Source of the DNA: Corynebacterium pseudodiphtheriticum DSM 44287
GTDB lineage: Bacteria > Actinomycetota > Actinomycetes > Mycobacteriales > Mycobacteriaceae
Assembly (NCBI RefSeq): GCF_000688415.1
Contig: NZ_JIAH01000006.1
Span: 310,001 to 374,000 of the forward strand
Direction of reading: 5' to 3'
Length of the DNA: 64,000 bases
This document shows positions 44,346-52,890 of this stretch, piece by piece. The notes under the pieces were generated by a model. It did not search any database. It was not told the origin of the DNA and worked only from the letters and a program-made list of their open reading frames with translations. The position numbers were made by a program, and so were the translations under genes. How positions within the stretch are numbered: the first letter of the stretch is position 1; the number at the start of each line of letters is the position of its first letter.

Positions 44346-45481
44346 CGCACCAATTCGTCCACGCCTGCGCAGGTTCGGGAAAAACCCAGCACGTTATAGA
44401 CCACTGCAGCCAGGGTCAACCCAACGTTCGGCGACTAATCATCACACTGACGCTGACCGGGCAGAATGAACTCGAAGGACGTCTCCAGAAAAACATCGAC
44501 CCCTCAGCACCCGCGCCAGACGTAACAGGTTGGTATGCATTCCTGATAAACTACGTCGTTCGCCCATATCTTCCGCTGCTCTTTCCCGAGCAACGAGTCA
44601 CCGGATTTATCTTTGATTCCGGCGATGTACGAATGAGCCTGTTGTATAAGGAAAAAACAGACCCTCGACGCTACTTTAATGAAACCGGGATGATCTACAA
44701 GGACTACCTCGAGGAGCTAGCTACCGGACTGATTGATAAAGCTGACGGACTGGTAGAAAACCGTCTCCGCCTCATTTATGATGAAATCCTCATCGACGAG
44801 GCGCAGGATATCAGCCGTAGCGGTTTAGACGTCATAACACGTCTACTGCGTCAGGATTCGGTTCGGTGCCTGCTAGTGGGTGATAGTCGACAGTCCCTCC
44901 TTGACAGCAGCTTATCCTCCCGGAAGAACAAGAAAGCCGACCGGCAGAATCTCATGGGGTGGTACCGGGAATTTGAGAATTCGGGACGTCTGAATATCGA
45001 CGAGAAAGTTGAAACCTACCGATTCAACCAGGCTATCGCGGACTTCTCAGACACTATTTTCCCAAAAAGATTCGGATTCTCGTCAACCGTGTCAAGGATG
45101 AGCGACGAGTCTTCCCACGATGGAATTTTTCTGGTTGCAAAAGAAGATCTTGACCATTACGTTGCTGAGTTCACCCCAACTGTTCTGAGGTATTCAAGTA
45201 GCTCATGGAGAGGTCAAACAGCGCGCAATCCGATAACCTTTGGCAATTCAAAAGGGCGTACCTACCAGCGGGTGATCATCCTGGCGACGGGAGCAATCCA
45301 GGACTTCTGTCTCAAAGGTAAAGAGCTTAAAGACAAGAGTGCTTGTGGATTCTACGTAGCGGTGACCCGGGCACAGTACTCGGTAGCGATCGTCATCAAC
45401 CAAAGCCGAAAGAATCTCATTGCGTCAGCACCGTTGGGCCTCTCAGTATGGAATCCTCAACACGAACTCTTAACCTTTTGA
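44342..45481 (+). CDS. gajB: UvrD-like SF1 helicase (GajB-like), short
   Basis: The start overlaps the OLD gene stop by 4 nt (ATGA). The 379-aa protein has SF1A motifs: ACAGSGKTQHVID at residues 8-20, ILIDEAQDISRSG near 154, LLVGDSRQSLLD near 179, NSKGRTYQRVIIL near 302 and CGFYVAVTRAQYSVAI near 338. At 379 aa it is shorter than known GajB (about 490 aa), with small or absent 1B/2B insertions and almost no residues before the Walker A motif. In Gabija the helicase partner stimulates GajA; the same is inferred here. Confidence 0.75.
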   Translation: MTHQFVHACAGSGKTQHVIDHCSQGQPNVRRLIITLTLTGQNELEGRLQKNIDPSAPAPDVTGWYAFLINYVVRPYLPLLFPEQRVTGFIFDSGDVRMSLLYKEKTDPRRYFNETGMIYKDYLEELATGLIDKADGLVENRLRLIYDEILIDEAQDISRSGLDVITRLLRQDSVRCLLVGDSRQSLLDSSLSSRKNKKADRQNLMGWYREFENSGRLNIDEKVETYRFNQAIADFSDTIFPKRFGFSSTVSRMSDESSHDGIFLVAKEDLDHYVAEFTPTVLRYSSSSWRGQTARNPITFGNSKGRTYQRVIILATGAIQDFCLKGKELKDKSACGFYVAVTRAQYSVAIVINQSRKNLIASAPLGLSVWNPQHELLTF

Positions 45482-45547
45482 CGCCGCCGCATACCTATTG
45501 ATGGCTCTGCTCGTGGCCGTTGAACTGGGTGCAAACGCGCGGCGGGA

Positions 45548-45670
45548 TACGCCAGCAACATGCTCTCGGTGGCAAATAATTCGTTGGCATATTTGCGTGC
45601 CATGTCTTCTGGTTTGATGAGCCCAGATTGCAACAAGCGCACCATGAACGTCGAGGTCCCGGCGAAGGGG
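45548..45670 (-). pseudogene. Fragment of a second type ISP methyltransferase region
   Basis: These 123 bp match 49080-49202 of the type ISP gene with about 13 differences by eye, in the same orientation, and encode MVRLLQSGLIKPEDMARKYA and NELFATESMLLAY. The similarity ends abruptly on both sides. The differences mean it is a relic of a related, not identical, gene. Confidence 0.75.
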
Positions 45671-45915
45671 GCAATGCCCCTTGGTCAACTCGCCGATTAC
45701 ATGGTTGGTCTCCATAACCGAGGACTCGCAGGGCAGAAAGTGGGGCGCGAGGTTTCGCGGGGCTCCGTCGAGTTGAAACGTCGAAACATGCCGAACTTCC
45801 CGTCCCAGTGGTCTGAGTTACGGGGAAGTACCTCCTTCAGTCACCCATCCTGCGGTACAGCAGACTGTTGAAGTGAACACGGGTACGGGCGAGGAGAGAG
45901 GTTTCTACTTCTCAA

Positions 45916-46053
45916 TTAGACCGCAACTTTCAGCCCATCGAGCAGCATGCGATAAACTGCGTCAAGAGCGGTAGCGGTAACCGTCAAAAATGTTCCTTCG
46001 AAGACAACGGTGGCGGAAGATATTTGCTGACCTATAGGGGAGACGAGCCAAGT
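45916..46053 (-). pseudogene. C-terminal remnant of an unknown gene
   Basis: A 45-codon frame without a start codon (TWLVSPIGQQISSATVVFEG, then ATALDAVYRMLLDGLKVAV) ends at TAA 45916-45918. It reads like a genuine protein end but has no start or known family. The rest of 45671-46160 holds nothing else I can support. Confidence 0.3.
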
Positions 46054-46160
46054 CTAGCTACAGTACAGTTTTCTGAAGGTTCCAGCAGTAAAGAAAACTT
46101 CGGTTTATATAAGTCGACGTGGCTTCTATAAGTGGCCAACTACAGAACGATACTAGTTAG

Positions 46161-46826
46161 ATGCAGACATACAATAGATACGATTCATTTGGGGAACCAA
46201 AATGGGATTTTCAAAGCTCTGTAGAGGTCCCATTCCCAGATATATTCCCTTACGATATTAATGACGGTGGTTGTCTCGCTACGCTTAGTCGGAACTACTC
46301 GTATGCAGTAGAAGTGCGGATGGAGTCCTCCATTTTTCCACCGTTAGGTGACAATAGAGCCTGTACATGGCGGGAAGTGGGAATGGCCCTTAATCGACCA
46401 GTTCTCCCTGCTCGTTCTTTCCGAAATGCTTTCGGAAAAATGAGCGAAACTCAATTCAGGTCTGAGATAGCAAACAAGGTGTCATGGCCCTTCGATACGA
46501 ACCTAAGCCTCTTATGGTATCCGCTTCGCGCCGAACTTGGAAGGCCTGAATATTGCTGGTACCTCCCGGAAGGCTATGAGATAGGCGACTGTGAAGAACG
46601 AGAATTAAACGGATGGCATTACGTAGCTGGCTCACTAATCGAGGAGACGCACAATGATTCTGAAGGTGTCGTTATGGCTACCGCAGCATGGCATTCAGAT
46701 TTGTGGCTTATGTTTTTAAATGAATGCAACTCGCGGGTGATTGTTACCTTAAACAACCGCGATCAGGCGCGTCGAATACTAGAGAATAATGTCATTGAAT
46801 CGTATTTACTCTGGGGGAACTGCTAA
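46161..46826 (+). CDS. Hypothetical protein (221 aa)
   Basis: The gene starts at ATG 46161; a GATACT box ends about 7 nt upstream, so the mRNA may be leaderless. The protein is rich in Trp, Tyr and acidic residues (WREVGMALNRPVLPARSFRN; AWHSDLWLMFLNECNSRVIV) and has no membrane segment or signal peptide. I recognise no domain. It is isolated between the Gabija-like operon and the converging type ISP gene, so it could be a further defence or immunity gene; that is only context. Confidence 0.5.
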   Translation: MQTYNRYDSFGEPKWDFQSSVEVPFPDIFPYDINDGGCLATLSRNYSYAVEVRMESSIFPPLGDNRACTWREVGMALNRPVLPARSFRNAFGKMSETQFRSEIANKVSWPFDTNLSLLWYPLRAELGRPEYCWYLPEGYEIGDCEERELNGWHYVAGSLIEETHNDSEGVVMATAAWHSDLWLMFLNECNSRVIVTLNNRDQARRILENNVIESYLLWGNC

Positions 46827-46882
46827 CACTCCCATAAGGCTATTCGGAATAGTACTGCAGGCCCATTCGCTTCGATCATTAG

Positions 46883-46930
46883 GGACCTGACCCCCGACGT
46901 GTCCACTTTCCGGGGGTCAGGTCCTCTTTT
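46883..46930. terminator. Strong terminator between converging genes
   Basis: Arms GGACCTGACCCCCG (46883-46896) and CGGGGGTCAGGTCC (46911-46924) form a perfect 14-bp stem followed by TCTTTTC. It can serve the 221-aa gene and perhaps the type ISP gene from the other side. Confidence 0.8.
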
Positions 46931-46999
46931 CGATTCCTTGTTGGACTAAGACCTTCGGGCAGCAGATGCTGATTGGTGGTGGAGAGGACTCCGTGGGTA

Positions 47000-49900
47000 C
47001 TAGTTTTCCAACCCATCAACAATCCGCACGGTTTCCATCGCCACCCGCGTGACCTTGCCAATTAGGTCCACGATGTAGCGCGGATTGCCCACCTCATCGG
47101 CCCAATCATTCGGGTCGTTTACAATCCCGGAGGCTTTGTCCTTCTTCACCTGGTACCGGTCAATCAACCATGCCACCGCAGAGCGCGAGCCCAGCATGTA
47201 TTCGTCTGCTTCTGCCGGAATACCGGAGATGGTCACCTGCTTGTTGTAGATCAACTTCGTAACGTCATTGACGTTTTTGCCCGTTTCCGGGGCCTTGCGC
47301 TTGGCCCACTTCATTTTCTGCACGCGCCAGGTCTCGCGGTTGGACTCATCACCCTTGACCTGAATATCCAGCGGCCACGGTTCCACGGACTCATAATTCA
47401 CGTGCAGCGCCATGAGTTCCTTGCCAGCAACAGCAAACTTATCGAATTCCGCACGTGAAGTCGGTGTTTCAATATGCGGCAACATCTTCTTCAAATCCGC
47501 CGCATACTGCGTGCGATAACCCGGATCATGCAACTTGCCGTACACAAAGTGGAAGATGTCATCACCCGAGACATCACCGCCCAACGCATCCCGGTAAATC
47601 TGCTTAATCTCGTCGGTGATGTTGTCTACCCGTACATACCCATCAACAACCTCACCAACCTGACCGTAGATACTGGCTTCGCCCTGCTTGACGACGTTCT
47701 CCTCACCGAACAGGCCACCGTCCTCAGCATTGACTGGGGACCAGGTGAAGCGGGGGAAGAACTGGACTGGATCCATGAAAAGTCCCAGATTTGGCAGCAC
47801 ATCTAACCCAAGTACCGAAAATGGAGTTCGCGTTGACGCCGAACAAACTCCTAGCCCGACATTTTCATGTAATGGAGTCGGAAATATTGATGACAATTGG
47901 TAAGTATCATTATTTAATTGCCGGTTCGAATCAAAGTAACATATTTGTTTAGTAAATGGACGGTATAGCGATTTCCTTATTTTGGATTTTTCTATCCGTA
48001 TTTTCTTGCCTTGAAGAACCTGGCGTCGATTCGTGCGATCCCACGAAAATTTTGTTATATCGAGATGAGATTTTAAATCTTCGAATTCTATACTCTTGTT
48101 CTCACACAAAATTTCCTGAGCAAGATCTACTGTAGCGTTGTAATATGCTGCGGTTTCACTAACATTGTTGAATAACCTACGAGGGTTGAAGTTATAACAC
48201 CATGAATCCCTCGAAGTTTTTACACCCGCTGAAAAACTGTGAAAAATTTTTTCTGAGCTTCCCTTCTTTTCACCGATAACCGGCCACGTATCAAATTCTT
48301 CAGAGCGTTGATTTAGCCAATCGCCTTCTTTATTCGGTTCGATAGATTGCCAGTCGATGGTTTCTATCGAGGAGTCATCGATGATGCCAAGCTTTTCTTC
48401 GGCGGTGAGATAGTCACCGATGTCTTGGTAGTGCAGCTGGAAGCCAGACTTTGTGGGATCTTTGATGCCGATCATGACTGCAATAGTTGTGCGACCTCCA
48501 TCCCGAAACACGTTACCGGCTTCTTTGCGGCGCTGTTCGCCCGCAGTACGAGCATTGCCGCGCAAGTTAAAAGCATAAAGATCCGTGAAATCCTCGGCCA
48601 TCGACAAGCGCACTCCGTCACCCGTATTACCGTCGATCCAGCCGCCGTTCGAGACGAATGCGACTATGCCTTGGTCACCAATGCGATCGGTGGCCCATCG
48701 GAAAGCGCGCAGATACGAGTCGTACAAGGATCCTTTTCTCTGCGCGGTTGAGCTAGCTGCGTAGGTGTCCGCGATTCGCTTATCCAGGCTGGGATACTTC
48801 TGGTTAGCGTTGAGATCATTCGCGGATTTTTGTCCCGCAGAATATGGCGGATTACCAATGACTACATTGATGGGCGCGTTCTTTTGCCGCTCGATGGTGG
48901 CGTTGTTCTCGCGGAAAATGTTGAGGTCTGGAATATCGCCGTCTTCGTGGATTTGGAAGGTATCGGCAAGCGCGATATTCGTAAACGGTACGTAGTCCGG
49001 TGTTGGTTCACCGTTGCGCTGTGCGGCTTCTTCACGCAGGGCGTTGTAGGTGGTCTCGATATTGACGGCGGAGACGTAGTATGCCAGCAGCATGATTTCG
49101 GTGGCGAATAGTTCGTTGGTATATTTGCGTGCCATGTCTTCTGGTTTGATCAGCCCGGACTGCAACAAGCGCACCATAAACGTCGAGGTCCCAGTGAAGG
49201 GGTCGAGTATGCTCACGCCTTCATCGCTGAGCCCCTTGCCAAAGTGCTTTTGGGAGACCTCATCGGCTGTGCGCAGGATGAAGTCCACTATTTCCACCGG
49301 AGTGTAGACAATGCCCAGGGCTTCTGCTTGCTTCTTGAAGGCCTTGCGGAAGAAGCGCTCGTAAAGATCCTTGATCACCTGCTGCTTACCCGAAGCAGAG
49401 GTAACCTCAGAAGCACGAACGCGCACGGACTCGTAGAATTTCTCCAGCGATTCCGTTTCGCTATCCAGGTGTGCGTCCTGTAGCGCATCCGTCATACGCT
49501 GCATCACCTGGGCCACCGGATTGTTCTCAATGAAGTCGTGGTTATCGAACAACGCGTTGAACACCGGGGCAGTGATCAAGTGCTGCGAAAGCATCGAGAT
49601 GGCATCGGCTTCACCAATCCCGTCGTTCAGGTTATTACGCAGGCCATCGACGAAATCATCGAATTCAGCACGCAAGTGCTTATCCGCGCCGTCGACAAGC
49701 TTAGTAATGCGGGTGACCTGGTTTTCGGCAATCTTGGCGACATCATCGGCCCAGTCTTCCCAATACGTGCGCGAACCAACCTTATCCACCAACTTGGTGT
49801 AGATGGCTTCCTGCCACCGCTCCAAAGAAAACAGCGCGATCTGCTTCGCTGTGTCTTCGTCAGTGGGATTATCGGTCGGGGAGGGAGCAGGATCGACGAT

Positions 49901-51934
49901 CGGCTTTTTCGGGTTAGCAACTGGGTCCACGACAACCGGCAGCTCGTCTGGGTTGCCTTCGTTCAACGCGATGGAGTTGATCTTCGCATTGAAGCGATCA
50001 TCGTGGGCACGCAGCGCGTTTAGGATCTGCCAGACCACCTTGAAACGCGTGTTGTCGTTCAGAGCCTGCGATGGGCTCACCCCAGGAGGCACCGCGACCG
50101 GCAGAATAATATAGCCATAGTCTTTGCCCTCTGCCTTACGCATCACGCGGCCGACAGACTGCACCACATCCACCATGGAGTTACGCGGTTGGAAGAAGAT
50201 CACCGAATCCAGCCCCGGCACATCCACGCCTTCCGACAGGCAGCGCGCGTTGGTCAAAACCCGGGATTCCGTCGGGGCAATATCAGCTTCCAGCCAGTTA
50301 ATCCGCGAAGAACGCTGCATCGCGTTCATGGTGCCGTCGACATGCTGGGCTGCCACAGCCACATCCGTGTTATGCAGGCTGATGTCTTCCAGCGCGGCGT
50401 GCTCGTGCAGCGATTCCTGGTGTGCGGCCACCAAAGCAGGGAAGGAATCTGCGATCTGTTTGGAATGCTTGATGTCTTTCGCAAAAGCGACCGTGCGTTG
50501 CATCGGCTTGGCATTAACCTCGAAGCCGTCCTTGGTGCCCTGCAACTTGCCGGAGCGTTTTGCCAGTGCATTCCACGCGCCGATGATCGCCGAAGCCGTC
50601 GTGAGGTTCACTAATTGCCCTGGGGCGTTGGCAAGGGCTTCTGCGGCGACGTCCTCGTCGACCGTCATCACCAACACCTTGTAGTCGGTAAGCAACCCGC
50701 GCTCGACGGCCTCGCCGAAGCCTAACCGGTGAAATTCCGGGCCGTAGACACCTTCATCATCCATCGATGCCAGCTCCGCCGAGTGGTCCGCGGCTTTGTC
50801 TTTCACATCGTCGTCGAAAAGCTTTGGTGTGGCCGTCATGTACAGACGCTTGTCGGCCTTGATGTAGTCGCCTTCGTGGATGCGCACAAAGTTGGAGGCG
50901 TCCTCACCGGCCAAGGTCACACCAGTGGTGCGGTGCGCTTCATCGCAAATGACCAAGTCGAAATCGTCAAGGCCGTTGTGCTGCGCGTCGTGTACCGTAG
51001 GCAGCGACTGGTAGGTGGAAAAGACCACGTGCAGACCAGCAGAGTGCTTGCCGGTATTAAAAACTTCCGCTAGGCGCTTACCATTTGTAGATACCGGAAC
51101 TTCTAGATCATACGGCGCGATATCCTCGGCGCCTTTGCCCACCTTGGTATCCGAGCACACCGCGAAGCTGCGCATGTCCACCGTGGCCTGTGCAGTCCAC
51201 TCACGCAGGGTTTGTGAGAGTAGCGCGATAGACGGAACCAGGAATAAAACCCGGGCTTTACCCCCCCCGTTTTCGCGCGCGAACTGCTCAGCCAAGCGCA
51301 GCGATGTAAACGTCTTGCCCGTACCGCAGGCCATGATCAGCTTGCCGCGATCATGGGTAGCGAAACCAGCCAGGGCTTTTTCGATTGCCTCAGATTGGTG
51401 TTTGCGGGGCTGGAAAGCTTGCTTACGCTCCAGTTTCACTTGGATTTCTGAGCCAGGGAATGCCACATCCCAGTTCACCGGGGCAGAAGCAATATCTGCG
51501 ATACCGATACGGCTGGTTTCAATGATTTGGTTCGCCAGCGCGGCCTCGGCATTCGAGGACCACTTATCCGTCGTCGAGATGATATAGCGGTGCGAGAAAT
51601 GTTCCCGGCCCTTTTCCGTTTCGAAGGATTTTCCAGAGGCCTCAAAGAAGGAGTCGATGTGGCCTTTTTGGATACTGGTGGTTGGCTTATAAAACTTTGC
51701 CTGGATGGCGACCCAGCTGTCATCGGCCACGCGGTGGGCCACCATATCGATGCCCGTGTCAGTTTGGCCGTTGTTATAGCGCCAATCGGACCAGCGGCAG
51801 ACCTCATCGAACTGCTCGGCCAGCGATGGTGTGGTGCGGAAGAAGTTCACCATGAGTTTTTCGAAGGCAATACCGTACTTGCCCTGCGGTTGATTCTCAC
51901 GTAGCTGGTCCAGAACTTCTTCAAACGTAGCCAT
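47000..51934 (-). CDS. Type ISP restriction-modification enzyme (single polypeptide)
   Basis: The 1644-aa protein holds all parts of a type ISP (LlaGI-like) enzyme in one chain. An Mrr-like nuclease comes first (GIDMVAHRV with Asp63, AIQAKFYK with Gln78-Lys80). An SF2 motor follows (Walker A ACGTGKT at 202-208; CDEAHRTTG at 330-338; QSVGRVMRKAEGKDYGY later). Then an N6-adenine methyltransferase (GTSTFMVRLLQSG near 910; VVIGNPPYSAGQKS near 1022) and a C-terminal target-recognition region. Known enzymes methylate one strand and cut after convergent translocation. The gene faces the Gabija-like operon. It is intact, of the usual 1550-1650 aa length. Confidence 0.85.
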   Translation of the reverse strand: MATFEEVLDQLRENQPQGKYGIAFEKLMVNFFRTTPSLAEQFDEVCRWSDWRYNNGQTDTGIDMVAHRVADDSWVAIQAKFYKPTTSIQKGHIDSFFEASGKSFETEKGREHFSHRYIISTTDKWSSNAEAALANQIIETSRIGIADIASAPVNWDVAFPGSEIQVKLERKQAFQPRKHQSEAIEKALAGFATHDRGKLIMACGTGKTFTSLRLAEQFARENGGGKARVLFLVPSIALLSQTLREWTAQATVDMRSFAVCSDTKVGKGAEDIAPYDLEVPVSTNGKRLAEVFNTGKHSAGLHVVFSTYQSLPTVHDAQHNGLDDFDLVICDEAHRTTGVTLAGEDASNFVRIHEGDYIKADKRLYMTATPKLFDDDVKDKAADHSAELASMDDEGVYGPEFHRLGFGEAVERGLLTDYKVLVMTVDEDVAAEALANAPGQLVNLTTASAIIGAWNALAKRSGKLQGTKDGFEVNAKPMQRTVAFAKDIKHSKQIADSFPALVAAHQESLHEHAALEDISLHNTDVAVAAQHVDGTMNAMQRSSRINWLEADIAPTESRVLTNARCLSEGVDVPGLDSVIFFQPRNSMVDVVQSVGRVMRKAEGKDYGYIILPVAVPPGVSPSQALNDNTRFKVVWQILNALRAHDDRFNAKINSIALNEGNPDELPVVVDPVANPKKPIVDPAPSPTDNPTDEDTAKQIALFSLERWQEAIYTKLVDKVGSRTYWEDWADDVAKIAENQVTRITKLVDGADKHLRAEFDDFVDGLRNNLNDGIGEADAISMLSQHLITAPVFNALFDNHDFIENNPVAQVMQRMTDALQDAHLDSETESLEKFYESVRVRASEVTSASGKQQVIKDLYERFFRKAFKKQAEALGIVYTPVEIVDFILRTADEVSQKHFGKGLSDEGVSILDPFTGTSTFMVRLLQSGLIKPEDMARKYTNELFATEIMLLAYYVSAVNIETTYNALREEAAQRNGEPTPDYVPFTNIALADTFQIHEDGDIPDLNIFRENNATIERQKNAPINVVIGNPPYSAGQKSANDLNANQKYPSLDKRIADTYAASSTAQRKGSLYDSYLRAFRWATDRIGDQGIVAFVSNGGWIDGNTGDGVRLSMAEDFTDLYAFNLRGNARTAGEQRRKEAGNVFRDGGRTTIAVMIGIKDPTKSGFQLHYQDIGDYLTAEEKLGIIDDSSIETIDWQSIEPNKEGDWLNQRSEEFDTWPVIGEKKGSSEKIFHSFSAGVKTSRDSWCYNFNPRRLFNNVSETAAYYNATVDLAQEILCENKSIEFEDLKSHLDITKFSWDRTNRRQVLQGKKIRIEKSKIRKSLYRPFTKQICYFDSNRQLNNDTYQLSSIFPTPLHENVGLGVCSASTRTPFSVLGLDVLPNLGLFMDPVQFFPRFTWSPVNAEDGGLFGEENVVKQGEASIYGQVGEVVDGYVRVDNITDEIKQIYRDALGGDVSGDDIFHFVYGKLHDPGYRTQYAADLKKMLPHIETPTSRAEFDKFAVAGKELMALHVNYESVEPWPLDIQVKGDESNRETWRVQKMKWAKRKAPETGKNVNDVTKLIYNKQVTISGIPAEADEYMLGSRSAVAWLIDRYQVKKDKASGIVNDPNDWADEVGNPRYIVDLIGKVTRVAMETVRIVDGLEN

Positions 51935-51991
51935 GCACCGATTATGCCTTACGAGGTTGCGGGTCGAGGTGCTTGGTGCACCTTGCCCAGC

Positions 51992-52036
51992 CTATGGTTC
52001 CTGGCCAGTGCCCGCGTTAATGATTCTATGCTGCAC
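51992..52036 (-). pseudogene. Truncated excisionase-like gene, cassette copy 3
   Basis: From GTG 52036 the frame reads Val-Gln-His-Arg-Ile-Ile-Asn-Ala-Gly-Thr-Gly-Gln-Glu-Pro and stops at TAG 51992-51994. This is a decayed copy of the MQPKIIDADTGQELW start of copies 1 and 2, overlapping the microprotein gene in the same way. The rest of the gene is gone. Confidence 0.65.
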
Positions 52037-52190
52037 TGTCTTTCTTTTTGGAGGAAGCGGCCGTCGCTAAGTTGTAGCCAGATAGTGCCGCGAGTGCCAC
52101 GACTATCCCCCAGATCGGAGAATCAGCAATGATCGAATACGCTGCAGCAACAACGATTCCTCCTAGGGCGGATGCTTGTTTTAAGGTCAT
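52026..52190 (-). CDS. Membrane microprotein, cassette copy 3 (54 aa)
   Basis: Start ATG 52190 (Met-Thr-Leu-Lys-Gln) follows AAAGGA; another in-frame ATG at 52208 is too early. Two hydrophobic stretches (SALGGIVVAAAYSIIA and IWGIVVALAALSGYNLA) are followed by a basic end SSKKKDSAA. Its stop overlaps the decayed DNA-binding gene, as in copies 1 and 2. It sits 91 nt upstream of the type ISP start on the same strand. Confidence 0.55.
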   Translation of the reverse strand: MTLKQASALGGIVVAAAYSIIADSPIWGIVVALAALSGYNLATAASSKKKDSAA

Positions 52191-52211
52191 TGTGTTGATT
52201 CCTTTCATTCA

Positions 52212-52232
52212 GGTCCCACAAGTATGGGGACC
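52212..52232 (-). terminator. Hairpin, cassette copy 3
   Basis: Arms GGTCCC (52212-52217) and GGGACC (52227-52232), 22 nt upstream of the microprotein start on the minus strand, the same relative place as the hairpins of copies 1 and 2 but weaker. Confidence 0.5.
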
Positions 52233-52309
52233 ATTCGGGATTTAATTACCGTTGCAGCTGGTTTGATGATACTGGGGCGCATTTTTTCAACACTGCACGC
52301 GTTGAAGAG

Positions 52310-52429
52310 TCAAAGCTCAAGAAGCTCTTCGCCTTTATCGGTGAGCAAATATATTCCATAGCGCTTATTCTTCCATTCTCGCAGAGCTAGAATGCCAGGG
52401 AAGAATACGGCGAAAGGTAACCCCCCAAT
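52310..52429 (-). pseudogene. C-terminal remnant of a winged-helix-like gene
   Basis: A frame with no normal start reads PGILALREWKNKRYGIYLLT, then DKGEELLEL and TGA (52310-52312). The LTDKGEELL end is typical of the last helix and wing of MarR/PadR-type regulators. The upstream part is replaced by the start of the next plus-strand gene, marking the right edge of the island. Confidence 0.4.
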
Positions 52430-52799
52430 GCTTCATCCCTACCGCGTGAACCTGGACTGGCTCTGGGGCACACCACCCGGGAATGACGGCACCGCTGCTA
52501 CCGTGCGTGCGGTCCTCGAAGGTGCTGACGCCTGCGCATTAGCCCAAGCCTGGCTGGAAAGCCTCTCGGCTGATGAAGACGGCCATCGTGGCGAAGGTGG
52601 ATGGGGAGCACAGTTAGTACACGCCGGGGAACACTCGCGCCGGGCCATCGTGGCGATCACTTCCGCCGGAGAAGACGTTGCTGACGGCATCGAAGACGGC
52701 ACCGATAACTTGTACTGCTTCCTCGTCGAGCGGGTGCGCGCTGTGCTGAACCCTGAACTGAGTGTGGAATGGCAGGAGCTTGACCGTCGGCAAGCGTAA
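52428..52799 (+). CDS. Conserved hypothetical protein upstream of polA
   Basis: Start ATG 52428 (Met-Leu-His-Pro-Tyr) has GAAAGG upstream; a longer in-frame start at 52392 overlaps the remnant on the other strand. The 123-aa protein is acidic and soluble (DWLWGTPPGNDGTAATVRAV; SAGEDVADGIEDGTDNLYCF). I do not recognise the family. It marks the return to core genome 91 nt before polA. Confidence 0.6.
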   Translation: MLHPYRVNLDWLWGTPPGNDGTAATVRAVLEGADACALAQAWLESLSADEDGHRGEGGWGAQLVHAGEHSRRAIVAITSAGEDVADGIEDGTDNLYCFLVERVRAVLNPELSVEWQELDRRQA

Positions 52800-52890
52800 C
52801 GGGGCAGCAGGCCACGGTGCTCTAGCTGCGGCGGTTGGGCTCTAGCGCTGTGGCTGTAGTGTGCTGCCGGTGGCGGCTAAAGTGTAGGGC

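Noticed and set aside
42714..45481. Reading the OLD-type gene as part of a PARIS (AriA-AriB) system
   Set aside because: The partner has UvrD-type helicase motifs, not the AriB nuclease type, and the OLD protein has its own TOPRIM domain, as in GajA.
47000..51934. Reading the 1644-aa enzyme as a BREX, DISARM or type I component
   Set aside because: Nuclease, motor, methyltransferase and target-recognition regions are all in one chain, and no partner genes of those systems are nearby; type ISP fits best.
29879..52430. A second copy of the tRNA 3' end as right attachment site
   Set aside because: I looked by eye for the GTTCGAGTCTCACC end downstream of the integrase and at the island's right edge and found no convincing repeat.
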